DNA of 64,000 bases from Latrodectus hesperus (GCA_037975125.1 CM075862.1:76861960-76925959); one strand, 5' to 3'; positions 1 through 14,412 are shown, counted from the stretch's first letter. Made by a program: numbers and translations. The notes: a model not told the origin generated them from the sequence alone.

Positions 1-1922
<1,922 letters not shown>

Positions 1923-2834
1923 TAATATTGAAATGGTAAGATATCATTGAAACGTCAATAAATTTTTTATAGTTTAAGAAATGATTAAATTCTAAATGTG
2001 CTTATTATTATCTTAAATAAATTGTATAGGATATTACTTAAGTGTTTGTAGATTTATAAATATTATTGTACTTAACATTAATTTTTATAAATAAATTTTT
2101 ATTTATTTTTTAATTTTTGTATTTGTTTTCAGTTTTTAGAAGAAAATGTTCAATCAAAATGTTGGTTGTCAACTATTATAATAAGTGTTTATTCTGTGCT
2201 TGGAAGTAAATATTATTGAGTTCAAGGTGGCATAAAACAGAAATCAATTTAATATGTTTATTTTTATAGTTTTTAATTATAAAAACTTCTTCACACAAAT
2301 ATTTATTTACAAATTTTTAAACACACAATATCGGAAATATTTGTTAATTTATAAAAAATATTGCAGTTATCTAAATTTTGAATATATTTGGTTGAACAAA
2401 TAATAAACTGTTAAAGAAAAATAGTTTTATGTATATTTTACAATATTATATGCCCATGTACATAGTATTTTTTCTTCTTTTCCGCAAATGAAGGATAATT
2501 ATTAATGCTGAAAAATATGATTTTTGATAAATGCATCAAAATTTCAAAATTATATAATTTAATTTTTTTCTGCAAAAAATGTTAATCAAAAGCAATGAAA
2601 AATTAAATAAACAGACAAGTGCTTCATGGATGTCATTGTATTACGGAAAAACAATGTTTTTATTAGGGGAAAATTCACTTTAAAGTTAGAATCAATCAAA
2701 TTTATCTTTATAATACTTCATTATTTTATATAGCCTATATGGAAATTAGAATATAAAATGCAACCTTATTAAACTTCACTGTCAAAAATATTTTAGTATA
2801 TATATTTTATATAGTGCTATAGGATAAGAAGTGA
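1923..2834. other. AT-rich DNA, no gene seen
   Basis: Nothing recognisable apart from A/T runs. Confidence 0.55.
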
Positions 2835-2966
2835 TCCTATAGAGCAGTCAAAATAGGAATTTTCATGCCATTTTTACTTACTTATATAATTTTTTCAAAT
2901 TCCTATAGAGCAGTCGAAATAGGAATTTTCATGCCATTTTTACTTACTTATATAATTTTTTCAAAT
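2835..2966. repeat. 66-bp tandem duplication (two copies)
   Basis: Units at 2835-2900 and 2901-2966 are head to tail and differ at a single base (A versus G after GAGCAGTC). The near identity points to a recent local duplication. Confidence 0.95.
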
Positions 2967-4632
<1,666 letters not shown>

Positions 4633-4665
4633 CCCAAACAACCACAAAGATCCACACGACGTCTA

Positions 4666-5165
4666 NNNNNNNNNNNNNNNNNNNNNNNNNNNNNNNNNNN
4701 NNNNNNNNNNNNNNNNNNNNNNNNNNNNNNNNNNNNNNNNNNNNNNNNNNNNNNNNNNNNNNNNNNNNNNNNNNNNNNNNNNNNNNNNNNNNNNNNNNNN
4801 NNNNNNNNNNNNNNNNNNNNNNNNNNNNNNNNNNNNNNNNNNNNNNNNNNNNNNNNNNNNNNNNNNNNNNNNNNNNNNNNNNNNNNNNNNNNNNNNNNNN
4901 NNNNNNNNNNNNNNNNNNNNNNNNNNNNNNNNNNNNNNNNNNNNNNNNNNNNNNNNNNNNNNNNNNNNNNNNNNNNNNNNNNNNNNNNNNNNNNNNNNNN
5001 NNNNNNNNNNNNNNNNNNNNNNNNNNNNNNNNNNNNNNNNNNNNNNNNNNNNNNNNNNNNNNNNNNNNNNNNNNNNNNNNNNNNNNNNNNNNNNNNNNNN
5101 NNNNNNNNNNNNNNNNNNNNNNNNNNNNNNNNNNNNNNNNNNNNNNNNNNNNNNNNNNNNNNNNN
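4666..5165. other. assembly gap (500 N)
   Basis: Exactly 500 unknown bases, a round number typical of a placeholder gap of unknown true size. It lies between an (AT)n tract and the terminal inverted repeat of a mariner element. Confidence 0.99.
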
Positions 5166-5840
5166 ATACGAGGTTTGTCCGGAAAATATGTATAAAAGTT
5201 GAATAATAACTTAATTTTACTGTTTGTAGTCACCACCAGGTGGCACTACTGCTGTAACCAATCCCATCAACGCTCAGTTCGAGTCAGACCACTCTGCGTG
5301 TAAGTAGGAGTGTGCGGCTGCTTGTTGAAAGTTACCCTTTTTCACCTGCCGTCGGCATGGAGCTCTCTCTGATTGAGGAACAGCGCATCAACATCAAGTG
5401 TCTTGCAAAGCTGGGCCCAAGTTCGACCGGATTTGGCAAAAGGGGGCAGGTGGATGCTTCACCACGACAATGCGCCTGCTCACACGTCGCTCGTTGTAAA
5501 TGACTTTTTGGACCGAAGCCCAATCACCGTGACTGACCAGCCGCCTTATTCACCTGATTTAGCCCCTTGTGACTTCTTCTTGTTCCCGAAATGCAAAATG
5601 GTGCTTTGGGGGTGGCACTTGGAAGATGTGGAAGGCATCAAGACAGAAACGACACAGCAACTGAATAGCATCACAACTAAAGACTTTCAACAATGTTATC
5701 AACAGTGGTAACGGCGTTGGCAGAAGTGTATCTCGTCTCAAGGTGAATACTTTGAAGGAGACCATATTGTAATACCTGAATAATTGTAAAATAAAGTTAT
5801 TATTCAACTTTTATACGCATTTTCCGGACAAATCTCGTAT
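5166..5840 (+). mobile_element. internally deleted mariner transposon
   Basis: Terminal inverted repeats of about 55 bp (5166-5220 and 5786-5840) match with only four mismatches. They begin ATACGAG and contain TTTGTCCGGAAAAT. At 675 bp the element is roughly half a normal mariner (about 1.3 kb). It keeps the start of the transposase and its catalytic C-terminal part but has lost the middle. The right end abuts TATG, consistent with TA target duplication; the left flank is hidden by the gap. Confidence 0.93.
5357..5711 (+). pseudogene. mariner transposase, deleted and frameshifted
   Basis: The frame starts at ATG 5357 (MELSLIEEQRINIK, resembling the start of the mariner N-terminal DNA-binding domain), then jumps into catalytic-domain sequence. 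The later part lies in another frame (5373-5711) and reads HHDNAPAHTS and YSPDLAPCDFFLFP. The aspartate of HDN and the aspartate of PCD are separated by exactly 34 residues, the D34D spacing of mariner transposases. The first catalytic aspartate and most of the helix-turn-helix region are absent. It stops at TAA 5709-5711. The protein cannot be functional. Confidence 0.93.
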
Positions 5841-6575
5841 ATGTGTGCTTGTGCAACATTTTAAGATTCAGTCATATGTCGCGTAGTTTCTAGAAAAATT
5901 CATATCTTGGCACAGAAACCCAAGACACCATTTTCGTTTTTGGCTTTTTTGAGTTAGATGAAGCTATCACGAATAAGCTACGGTCTGGATATTGTTGTCG
6001 AATAAAGTCTATAAACCCAGTGAACTGTGCATGGAGAGGGAAGGCCCTTGGTGTATACTGTAGCTTACTAAGTCTGGGTAGGCTAAACTACAGGTAGGAA
6101 AGGGCCGTTAAGGAATCAGAGGCTCACGTAATTCAATACTCTTGTTACAAATTTATAGGATAATCTATCAGAATTGTCATAAATTGTAGGTTTTAGGAAA
6201 ATTGATGAGCTCCTCTCTATCTGGAACATTCGCTGCACATTCCGTTGAGGGAAAAACTCCTCCCTGGTAATGGGGACCAGACTCCTGATTTCCGCACTCG
6301 GGAACAGTCTCTGACAGTCACTCTGTAATGTCAAAGATCCTTTCCGGAGAGCACTGGAGCTTCCGGGTACTCAAGCTCGAGGTTTGGCGTCAGTTTCCGT
6401 CATTTCGAACTAAAGGCTGTCCACTCTTCTCTTTCCGTCATTGGGACTTGTCCGCTCCGGGACTTTTTCGAGAGAAGTATCAGGGAAACCACACGTAGGT
6501 TAAGTTCTCCTCTTCAGCCCCCACAAGTGCCTGCTATTTAAATACAAGCTTTTTCCAAACATATGGAACTCTAGT
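5841..6575. other. no gene identified; relatively GC-rich part 6220-6535
   Basis: The stretch 6220-6535 is clearly less AT-rich than its surroundings, suggesting an old transposon piece. I could not match it to a family. Its end (about 6480-6575) may belong to the LINE relic that continues at 7424, because the deleted LINE at 6589-7410 is inserted between them. Confidence 0.4.
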
Positions 6576-6588
6576 AACCACTAAATCC

Positions 6589-7410
6589 CTGGAACCAGGG
6601 GGTACGCGTACCTTCCTGGGGCTTGAGCAGCCACCAGGCGCGTCGGCAGGTAGTGGATCGCCAAATGTCCTGTAGGAATGACAGGATAGCCTTGAATGTA
6701 GAATCAGAGGCCGCGAACCAGCTCCCGTAAACCCTGGTGTTATGCGATCCGTGCCTAGGGCTAATTGGCACCGAGGTATTGGTGTCTTAACGGAGCCTCT
6801 AGTTGCCTGGCAAACTTCTAGAGTAATTCGCCTTGCCCAGTAACTCAGGCAATGCTGGGTGGACTTATAATATTACCTGAGCTTATTAATTGCAATCTTG
6901 TGGCTGAAAAGACACAAGAAATAACAAGCCTTTCTGCATTTGAAGGTGAAGCCTCTGAAGTAGACCTTGCTGAAAAAGACAAGGGAACTCAGAGGCAGTC
7001 TTGTAAAGGGGCAGTAATGAATCCTTCACTTGAGGTAGAAATGACCTCCAAACCATCTTCTGGTGAAAGTCAGGAAGCTATCCCTAGTATGACTGACTCT
7101 CTGACCAGATGGAACTGTTTCAGCAAGACGCTATCTGCAGGAAATGTCATACGCAAGAGGAAACGGCAGAGCATATCATTTACGAATGCGATGCTCTTGC
7201 CCTCCCTAGATTAACTTCCTTAGGCATCATCCATTCTAGAGAGTTACACCTAGACTCCATTAAGGGTTATCGGACTTTATTAATAAAGTGGGTGACCCGA
7301 GCAACTAGAACTAGGAAACATTGGGTTTGGAGTTAATGGTACAAAATGCTGATAAAAAGCAGAGGTGCCCAATAACATACAAACCCAATTCTAAGAAGAA
7401 GAAGAAGAAG
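6589..7410 (+). mobile_element. deleted LINE derivative, copy 1 (full-length type)
   Basis: A 13-bp target-site duplication AACCACTAAATCC flanks the insert at 6576-6588 and 7411-7423. The body starts CTGGAACCAGGGGGTACGCG and ends in (GAA)n. About 500 bp of 5' sequence, containing an open frame from ATG 6852, is joined near 7108 to the last ~300 bp of a LINE. That tail encodes the CX2CX8HX4C knuckle (CRKCHTQEETAEHIIYEC). The same junction occurs in copies at 22450-23224 and 54234-55283, so it is one copied deletion lineage and not random decay. The 5' frame and the LINE tail are in different frames. Confidence 0.9.
7109..7336 (+). pseudogene. LINE ORF2 C-terminal tail (in copy 1)
   Basis: Frame reads FQQDAICRKCHTQEETAEHI, then IYECDALALPRLTSLGII, the C-terminal end of a non-LTR retrotransposon polyprotein after the RNase H domain. 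Cys and His are spaced as a CX2CX8HX4C knuckle. It matches 43260-43463, where the upstream RNase H part is retained. It is only a 3' fragment carried by the deleted derivative. Confidence 0.8.
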
Positions 7411-7423
7411 AACCACTAAATCC

Positions 7424-7860
7424 ATTTTCTGAGATCACTCTTCGAATCTTATTTCAGGACACTCCACTGATTCGAATCAGAAAGAGTGAAGAGGCAATAA
7501 ATTCTTCGAAAGCACCTGGCCCACTTACAAGGTGATTCCAGTTTATTTCGAAGAATTATATTTGTCATGAAGGACTAAATGGTTCACGGGATTCGTGAAG
7601 GGCTAAATGGTCCTTCACGAATCCTGTCTGTCGGTTCCCACATTATCTTCCAATCACAACTAATTGACTGTCTTTGGTACTGCGTAGCTCCTCGGATTCA
7701 AACAGGAAAATGGATCTCTTTCACAGCTGCAAAGAGTGTTAAATTCCATTGAAATTCTGGAATTATCTTGGGGGTTTGCAAACAATAACGGTGACGTTAT
7801 AATACCAAGGGTTAGCAAACATTTACCAACAACCTTATAATTTAGAAATGCGGTGATAAG
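7424..7860 (+). pseudogene. LINE reverse transcriptase relic interrupted by copy 1
   Basis: Translated pieces look like a non-LTR reverse transcriptase: IRKSEEAINSSKAPGP near 7471-7530 resembles the KAPGPD motif before the fingers. LQRVLNSIEILELSWGFAN near 7720-7790 resembles the segment after the catalytic box. The catalytic box itself is not seen and frames are broken. The deleted LINE at 6589-7410 interrupts it, so this relic is older. Confidence 0.6.
7589..7624. repeat. perfect 13-bp inverted repeat
   Basis: Arms GGATTCGTGAAGG (7589-7601) and CCTTCACGAATCC (7612-7624) flank a 10-base loop. The motif GCTAAATGG or ACTAAATGG also recurs just upstream. Function unknown. Confidence 0.9.
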
Positions 7861-8393
7861 ACAAGGTCAACAGGAGTGAAATAACCAGATTCGATCTGTT
7901 GAACCATGATCTGTAGTGTTTCTCGCTTTTGCATGTAAGTTTCTCGTTGTGACTTCTAGGGAGTTTTCTTGGTTTCCTCCTTTGTGACACGGGTTACAGC
8001 AGACTATCTATGAAAAGTCTTCAAGGAAAGCAATACACAACCAGATTTCCAAAATTGTTTATTGTTTTTCTCACAATTTTTATAAAAACTGTGCAATTAT
8101 CGATTTCAAATATTTTGAAAAATATCTTTTCAATTATAATCTGCATAATTTTAATTTTTTTCCAAGACATATTTTGCATTAAAAAAAGTCTTATATTCAT
8201 TTTTGTAATAAACATATTTATGTATAATATTTCTCGCGTCGTATACTCAGTATGTGTACCTTATACGGAATTTTGTTTTACTTCTTTTATACAAGTACAC
8301 TATTAAAAATTTCCAGTGAAATACTAATCAAACGGGGTGAATTTTAATTCTCTTATTTCATAAAATTCAACCATTTTTTAAAAAAAGATTAAT
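7861..8393. other. no gene seen; weak repeat similarity 7955-8025
   Basis: 7955-8025 resembles 42735-42790 (shared TTTGTGA.AC.GG and CTATC.ATGAAAA words), so it may be an old tRNA-SINE tail. The 98-codon frame at 8010-8306 is A/T-driven and not supported as a gene. Confidence 0.4.
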
Positions 8394-8403
8394 ATTAATA
8401 CTA

Positions 8404-8716
8404 TTGTTGTTGTTGTTTACTAATGACACTTGGACAGGCCAAGCTCGCTATGCTATGTGAATTAAGTCGATTGGGAGCGTCTTTCGTTTTAATAAGAGCG
8501 AGCAACATGTAGGTGAAAGTACGTCTTCGCTCTACACATTTGCCATAGGTACCCGTTTATAGGGTAAGCAACCATTCACACCTCATTCATACAAGGAAAG
8601 GACAAAAACAAGATAGATAGAGAGAGAAAGTACATCCATGCCTGAACTGGGATTCGAACCCAGGACCTCCTTATCTGCAGTCAGGAACGCTGACCACTGG
8701 GCAATTTGGTTGGCAC
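8404..8716 (-). mobile_element. tRNA-derived SINE, type A
   Basis: Ten-base target-site duplication ATTAATACTA at 8394-8403 and 8717-8726. On the minus strand it has a tRNA-like head with a B box (GGTTCGAATCC complement near 8650) and ends in (GTT)n on the plus strand. Same family as 11659-11965 and 21722-22030; the last ~120 bases of the tail are also shared with type B SINEs. Confidence 0.9.
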
Positions 8717-8726
8717 ATTAATACTA

Positions 8727-9723
8727 AAAATATCTCACCGACTCTAATCTAATCAGCTCCAGTCTAATCCACTCCAATCCAATCAAGTCTTCCTTCCCCA
8801 TTTAAATATTGAAGAGATTTACTTAAGATTGTAATCGAATTTGATAGAGCTGACACTCATCGAGTTTTGAAAAGCCCCTTGGTCTTTTTCAAAATTTATT
8901 TTCATAACAGTCCTTCGAGGCTTTCTCTCACTATTTGGTGTAAGTAGTAATTGTTATTTGGCGTAATGTTCCAGAATGTTTTATACGAGCTTATATATAA
9001 GTAAGGCTCTTATAGACAAACGCGTAGCATTTACTTTAACAACATTTTATATTTTTAACACAATTCTTGAGTCTTGTATGAAAATTCAAAAGATGAATAA
9101 ATGACGGTTCTTTAAAGTCATATGCCGTTTAGGCTCTCAGACAATGCTAAAATTAATATTTTTTATTTTATTAATACGATGTTTTATATTAATTGTGAGC
9201 ATATATAATGTTCTTAAAGCCATATTTGATTTTTTCTTGATTAAAATACAACTCCTATAATTTTTGTTTCCATTTTCATTATAATTTCAAAACTTTTAAT
9301 GCTTTTATTTTTAACATGATTGATGTTGAATAATCAATATATTATCTACCAGTAATCTTATTATCTATTTTTTTAATCCTATCTTCCTCCCTTATTTTTA
9401 AAATACTATTATCAGTGCAAACTTTCTTTTGAAAAAATTAATGGTATTTATTGTTTCTGATCATAAATCCCTTTTACTTTCTTCCTTATTGTTGATTTGG
9501 AATTGTAATTCTTAATAGGGTATCTATTAAGAATTTTTATGATTAAAACTTTACTGAAAATTTTATTAGAGAACGATGCTTTATGGTAATTTCTTGAAAA
9601 TATTTGTGCTTTTATAGGAAGGCTATTGGTAATAGTATTTTAAACTTTAAACACTATAAAGTAACGTAAACTTATACATTTGTTATATTTTTTAAATTTA
9701 TTAGTACAGATAAAGGAAATGTG
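8727..9723. other. AT-rich DNA, no gene seen
   Basis: Contains simple TCTAATC-like words after the SINE (8735-8790) and otherwise nothing recognisable. Confidence 0.5.
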
Positions 9724-9733
9724 TTATGATGAG

Positions 9734-10136
9734 CAAAGAAACCATTTCCATTTTTGAAAGAAAAACTTTAAGAAGCATATTTGGTGGAATAAAGTGTGAG
9801 AATACATGGCGAAGAAGAACTAATTCTGAACTCTATAAACTATATAAAGAACCAGATATTGTTAAATTTATCTCAATACAGAGATTAAAATGGGCAGGAC
9901 ATTTGAGCCGGATGAACGACAATCGGATGACAAAAAAATTTCTTGGCTCGCCCCATTGGCACTAGAAGAAGAGGGCGACCGAAACTCCGATGGGGTGACT
10001 GCCTTGAAAACGACCTAAAAACACTAAAAATGGCAAACTGGATGACCTTGTCCAAAAATAGGGGGTCCTGGTATGCACTTTTGAGGAAGGCAAAGGCCCA
10101 CCCTGGGCTGTCAGGTCAATGAAGAAGAAGCAGAAA
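9734..10136 (+). mobile_element. 5'-truncated LINE, C-terminal tail
   Basis: Flanked by TTATGATGAG at 9724-9733 and 10137-10146. It encodes the tail typical of many arthropod non-LTR retrotransposons: ERKTLRSIFGG, then WRRRTNSELYKLYKEPDIVK, RLKWAGHLSRM and, after a frameshift near 9955, RRRGRPKLRWGD. It ends AAAGCCCACCCTGGGCTG-like and (GAA)n. Same clade as the relic at 24600-25440. No catalytic domain remains. Confidence 0.85.
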
Positions 10137-10146
10137 TTATGATGAG

Positions 10147-11393
10147 AGATTGTACATGTTTCACATGAATATGATAGTATTTTAATTTATTTTTGAAGCT
10201 AAAACTTTATGATTTAATATCAATCACTAAGTATACTATAATAAGGCTACCAAGCCTGAAAGATAAAAGTCACAATAATTTAATCATGTTAAAATAGTAT
10301 CCAATTTTGTATAAAGCACTTTCTGGTTAAAATTATTTACGTAAAATTAAATGTGTTTAAAATATTTATTTGTTTTATTTTCATAAGTTTCTTAATGTCA
10401 TAAAGAGTGATTAAATGCACAAGCGCCCATTCGCTTATCAAATAATTGCAGATTGAGTTGTTTGACTAAACTGGTTACTTTCATCGATTAATCGAAGCAT
10501 TTTGTCCGCTAAAAATGTCAAGAAGCAATACCACTATGGGATGCCATTGCTGGCAAATGAAGCTTAATAAACTTCGAGAAAAAGCTATCAAGGATCGGAA
10601 GCATCCTCATTTCCTTTCGAGTTCAAAACACGATCCATTTGACAAAAGAGGAAGCGATAATTTCCTGTTTCCTAAGATCCGACACCCCTAATTATTCACG
10701 CTTTAACAAATTCAATTGAACCAACGCCAGGGAGTTCATTTATTCCAAAATGCAGTTGAGAATCTGAATTCGTATTTATCCTCGGCTCTGGTGCCCAAAG
10801 GATTGCGATATATAATTCCTGTTTCATAAAATAGCATTAAAAGAAGGGAAATGCAGTAAGAAATAGTTATGTGCTTATCAAATAAACCGCAGTTTTTTTT
10901 TATCAAACTTCATTTACATAATAGTCGTTGATAACTGAAGGATTTAAAAGCTTCTTTATTAAATCCTATTAATTTCATATGAAAACATGGGTTCAGGCTG
11001 TATTTGGGGATAATTTCAAAATAGGAAATTATTTGTTGGTACTTCAATTAAATTTTTGTATTCACATATCTCTTTATACTTAAATAATAAGCTGCTGTTA
11101 TAGTTGTATAAACAACACTGTAATTTGTACTTGGCCTTCACCATATTGAATTACTTTTCTAATGTTTTTGTAATACAGCTCCAACGGAGAAACATTTGAT
11201 TCTTCGGCTTTAACATACATAGACTATAATCGATATGGGTATCTTTTACTGTATCATGAATTTTCTTTTAAGTGCCATTTGATTTATAGACGCTTTATTT
11301 TAAAAAAAGCACTTTCTTTTTTTCATTTAAAATTAACTTTGAGAAAATATGTATAATAAGATAACTAAACTCTAAAACCAAAAATCATTAATT
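10147..11393. other. no gene identified
   Basis: 10430-10830 is slightly less AT-rich than its surroundings but holds no frame or repeat I can name. Confidence 0.45.
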
Positions 11394-11404
11394 TAATTGC
11401 GAAA

Positions 11405-11640
11405 GGGCGCTCCGTGGCTGAGTGGTCTAAAGCATCACCGCTAATCGCTTGAGAGGGTAGGAGTGTAGGTTCGATTCCCACCGTGGCCCTGGGTGTTTTC
11501 TTCGTTATTCTTCTGTGGTTGTACATCTGTCATTGTGTTATTTGTCCTATTATCGACGAAGACTTACAAGCGGATCTCAAGAATCAAGCATACAAGTCTG
11601 AATATATGTAATGTAATAAATAAATAAAATAAATAAAAAA
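11405..11640 (+). mobile_element. tRNA-derived SINE with A-rich tail
   Basis: Eleven-base duplication TAATTGCGAAA at 11394-11404 and 11641-11651. The head has an A box (TGGCTGAGTGGTCTAAAGC) and B box (GGTTCGATTCC) and resembles a Leu/Ser-type tRNA with a long variable region. The tail ends in AAATA repeats. Length and tail exclude a normal tRNA gene. No other copy seen in the window. Confidence 0.88.
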
Positions 11641-11658
11641 TAATTGCGAAACAATCTG

Positions 11659-11965
11659 TGCCGCCCAACTTGTCTAGTGGTCAGCGTGCCTGACTGCGGA
11701 TAAGGAGTTCCTAGGTTCGAAACACGGTTCGGGTATGGATGTACTTTCTCTGTCTATCCAGTCTTTGTCCTTTCTTTGTATGAATGAGATGTGAATGATT
11801 GCCTACCCTATAGACGGGTTCCTATGGCATGTGTGTAGAGCAAAGTCGTACTTTCACCTTCATGGTGCTCTGATTAAAATGAAAGACGCTCCCAATTGAC
11901 TTAAATTCGCATAGCCAAGGCATAGCGAGTTTGGCTTGTTCAAGTGTCATTAGTAACAACAACAA
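11659..11965 (+). mobile_element. tRNA-derived SINE, type A
   Basis: A ten-base duplication AAACAATCTG (11649-11658 and 11966-11975) flanks it. The left copy overlaps the right TSD of the preceding SINE, so this one inserted later. A box TTGTCTAGTGGTCAGCG, B box GGTTCGAAACA, body, shared tail (GCATAGCGAGTTTGGCTTG) and terminal (AAC)n. Confidence 0.92.
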
Positions 11966-11975
11966 AAACAATCTG

Positions 11976-13343
11976 CAGTCGAATGGTAAGGCAATGCAAC
12001 GCAAAGCTAGCTTATAAAGAAACATTTTATCCAAAGAATAATTAAAACTATCCATTTTTAGCGTAGATGTGATTCTCTTATGAGATTATTTATCTACATA
12101 TATTTTCCACTTTTTAAAAGTTAGTTTAAATATATATACTAATTTTTTGATATAAAATAATTCCCATTTTTACATAAATCAAAACTATCTCCTTAACATT
12201 GGTTATCAATGAAGTTCCGCCATACTGAAAATATATATTAATGTTTGTTGGATATTGTATTTAGGTACAACATAAAATTACTACGATATATCACATTTAT
12301 TAAACAAATACGGATTATTATTAGGCCATCTAGGAGAAAAATTCCGAAATTCTTTCACTGTTTCTAATATTTTTACCAATCTTTTCAAGACCCGACGCGG
12401 AAAATGCGGATAAAATTTACTGACGAAAACAATGTCATAAGTTCCACTTCATGGGTATTTTCGTAATATTGTCAATAATAAACAACGAAGTATCGAATAT
12501 CTCGTTTTCACCTCATCTAACTTGTTATTACCTGGTATATCTGACGATCAGGATTTGTTGAAGATGATCACAGTTCTCATGTTTACGTAGGCTACTTGAA
12601 TGTGTGATATTTATTTTGGTTTATTATTGACGGTAATAATTGTGTTTTGCGTCGTCAAAAATAATATAGTTTATGTGTTGAATTTGTTTTATTATGAAAT
12701 AAAATACGTAAATTTTGTGTATTTTAAAGAATTTGACATCATATTTTAGGATTAAAGTCCCTAAAGATGCTCATTAAAGAACGACACAACTAATAATATA
12801 GGAATAACTTTAATAATTTTCTCAGTATACCATAAATATGGTTATAGAGAATAATATATGTGATTATATATATTACATCATTACTATATATGTGATTATA
12901 GGGACTCAGAACTTAATAGATTGCATGTAAGCACTTATTGTTTAATGTTTTAATCCCTATTTTATTCATAAAAACTAGATAATAATTATAAATAAATAAT
13001 GTTTGTGTTCGTTTAAAAATATTTGTTTTTTAAATTTAAAAATAACATTAAGCCCGTTATAAATTCTGTTATTAAATAATAAATTTGCATTTTTATTTTT
13101 AACTTATGTTTGCAAAGTAAACCAAAAATGACTATGAAATTTTTAAGGATAAACAAAACATTCGTATGACGACAAACATTTAGAAGTTGTACATCATATG
13201 CTCTTATATCTCCATATATTGTGAGAGTTTATTTGATCCCTAGAAAAATATTAATTATGATAATGTATAAAAAATATAATTGATAATTTGTATAAAATAA
13301 TTGCATATGTTATGTATTTATGTGTTTATTTAATTGAATACAT
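11976..13343. other. AT-rich DNA, no gene seen
   Basis: No coding-like frame or repeat family recognised. Confidence 0.5.
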
Positions 13344-13355
13344 AAGATTAAATCC

Positions 13356-13654
13356 GCCGACCGATTGGCTGAGTGGTTAGCGTTCCTGACTCCTAAGCTG
13401 TTGGTCCCGGGTTCGAATCCCGGTTCGGGCATGCATGTTTCTTTCCTTCTCTGTTCTCTCTGTCCTTTCTTCTGTGATGTTGTATGAATGTGGCCCGCCC
13501 TTTAAAAACGGGTTTGTGGTGGTTTGGCGCGGGTAACGCCACTCGCCTCCGTAACTTAGTTCACAGGTTCCCGCTGGGTAACGACAAATGAGTAGCAGTC
13601 TCTGGCCTTGTTGTGGCATAGGGTTCAACCCTCTTGTGCCCGCCATTGAAAAAA
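13356..13654 (+). mobile_element. tRNA-derived SINE, type D
   Basis: Twelve-base duplication AAGATTAAATCC at 13344-13355 and 13655-13666. Head with A box TGGCTGAGTGGTTAGC and B box GGTTCGAATCC. The tail (GGGTTTGTGGTGGTTTGGCG to CCCGCCATTG) ends in poly(A) and is unlike the type A/B tail. Other copies: 48869-49152 (-), 58337-58498 (+, truncated), and head only at 40430-40526 (-). Confidence 0.92.
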
Positions 13655-13666
13655 AAGATTAAATCC

Positions 13667-14025
13667 TATATTTAGATTGGCTATAGTGAGAAAAGCAGGA
13701 ATTTATCATATAATGTAGAACATAAAATCATTTTTTTCAAAATTATCTTTCTATTTTTTTTTTTTTGGTTCAGACAAAAAATTAACGGCATTTTATTAAC
13801 TGAAAACAGAGAAATTGTATAACAACATGTAGTGATGTAGAAAAGTAATTTTGAAGAAAGTAAGACATTGGATTTATGATAAACTATTTTGAAATAAAAT
13901 AAAACAACTAAATTTCACAGATGACAAAATATTGTTAGTTTTCTTCCTTGAATTATCAATTGACAGGTTAACATAAACTGTATAGGACAATGAAGGTTAA
14001 TATTAACATTATAAACTAATGATCA

Positions 14026-14093
<68 letters not shown>

Positions 14094-14412
14094 GCAACTC
14101 GTATTCGGCAAAGAGTTGTCCAATTACTGTGACCAATTACTGTAATCCAATTACTATTTATATTAAGGCGTTTAGTTATATAATTTTCAGTGGTTCAATA
14201 TGAATTTTTCCAAACAATCATTTAATAAGACGCATAAAATTATGCAACGCATTAATCTATGGTTCATAAAATAAAAAATTAAACTCATTTGCGATTATAA
14301 AAATAGAAACTATATTAAACAGTTCGTTACGTGGTTTACTATTGTATGCATAACTGGAATATTAGCTTTTCAATAAAACAATGGATTATCCATTTTGGAT
14401 AAGCTTATTAAC
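13667..14412. other. AT-rich DNA with (AT)n at 14028-14093
   Basis: A 66-base AT dinucleotide tract, interrupted by TATAATATAT, is the only distinct feature. Confidence 0.6.

Noticed and set aside
8010..8306. 98-codon hydrophobic frame (possible membrane protein)
   Set aside because: Phe/Ile/Lys content is what random AT-rich DNA gives, and no supporting context exists.
11405..11490. A genuine tRNA gene
   Set aside because: The tRNA-like head continues into a SINE body with A-rich tail and is flanked by an 11-bp TSD.
13356..13435. A genuine tRNA gene
   Set aside because: Same reasoning; this head recurs at 40430 and 48869 attached to SINE bodies.
13377..13646. 89-codon minus-strand frame
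   Set aside because: Antisense of SINE type D.
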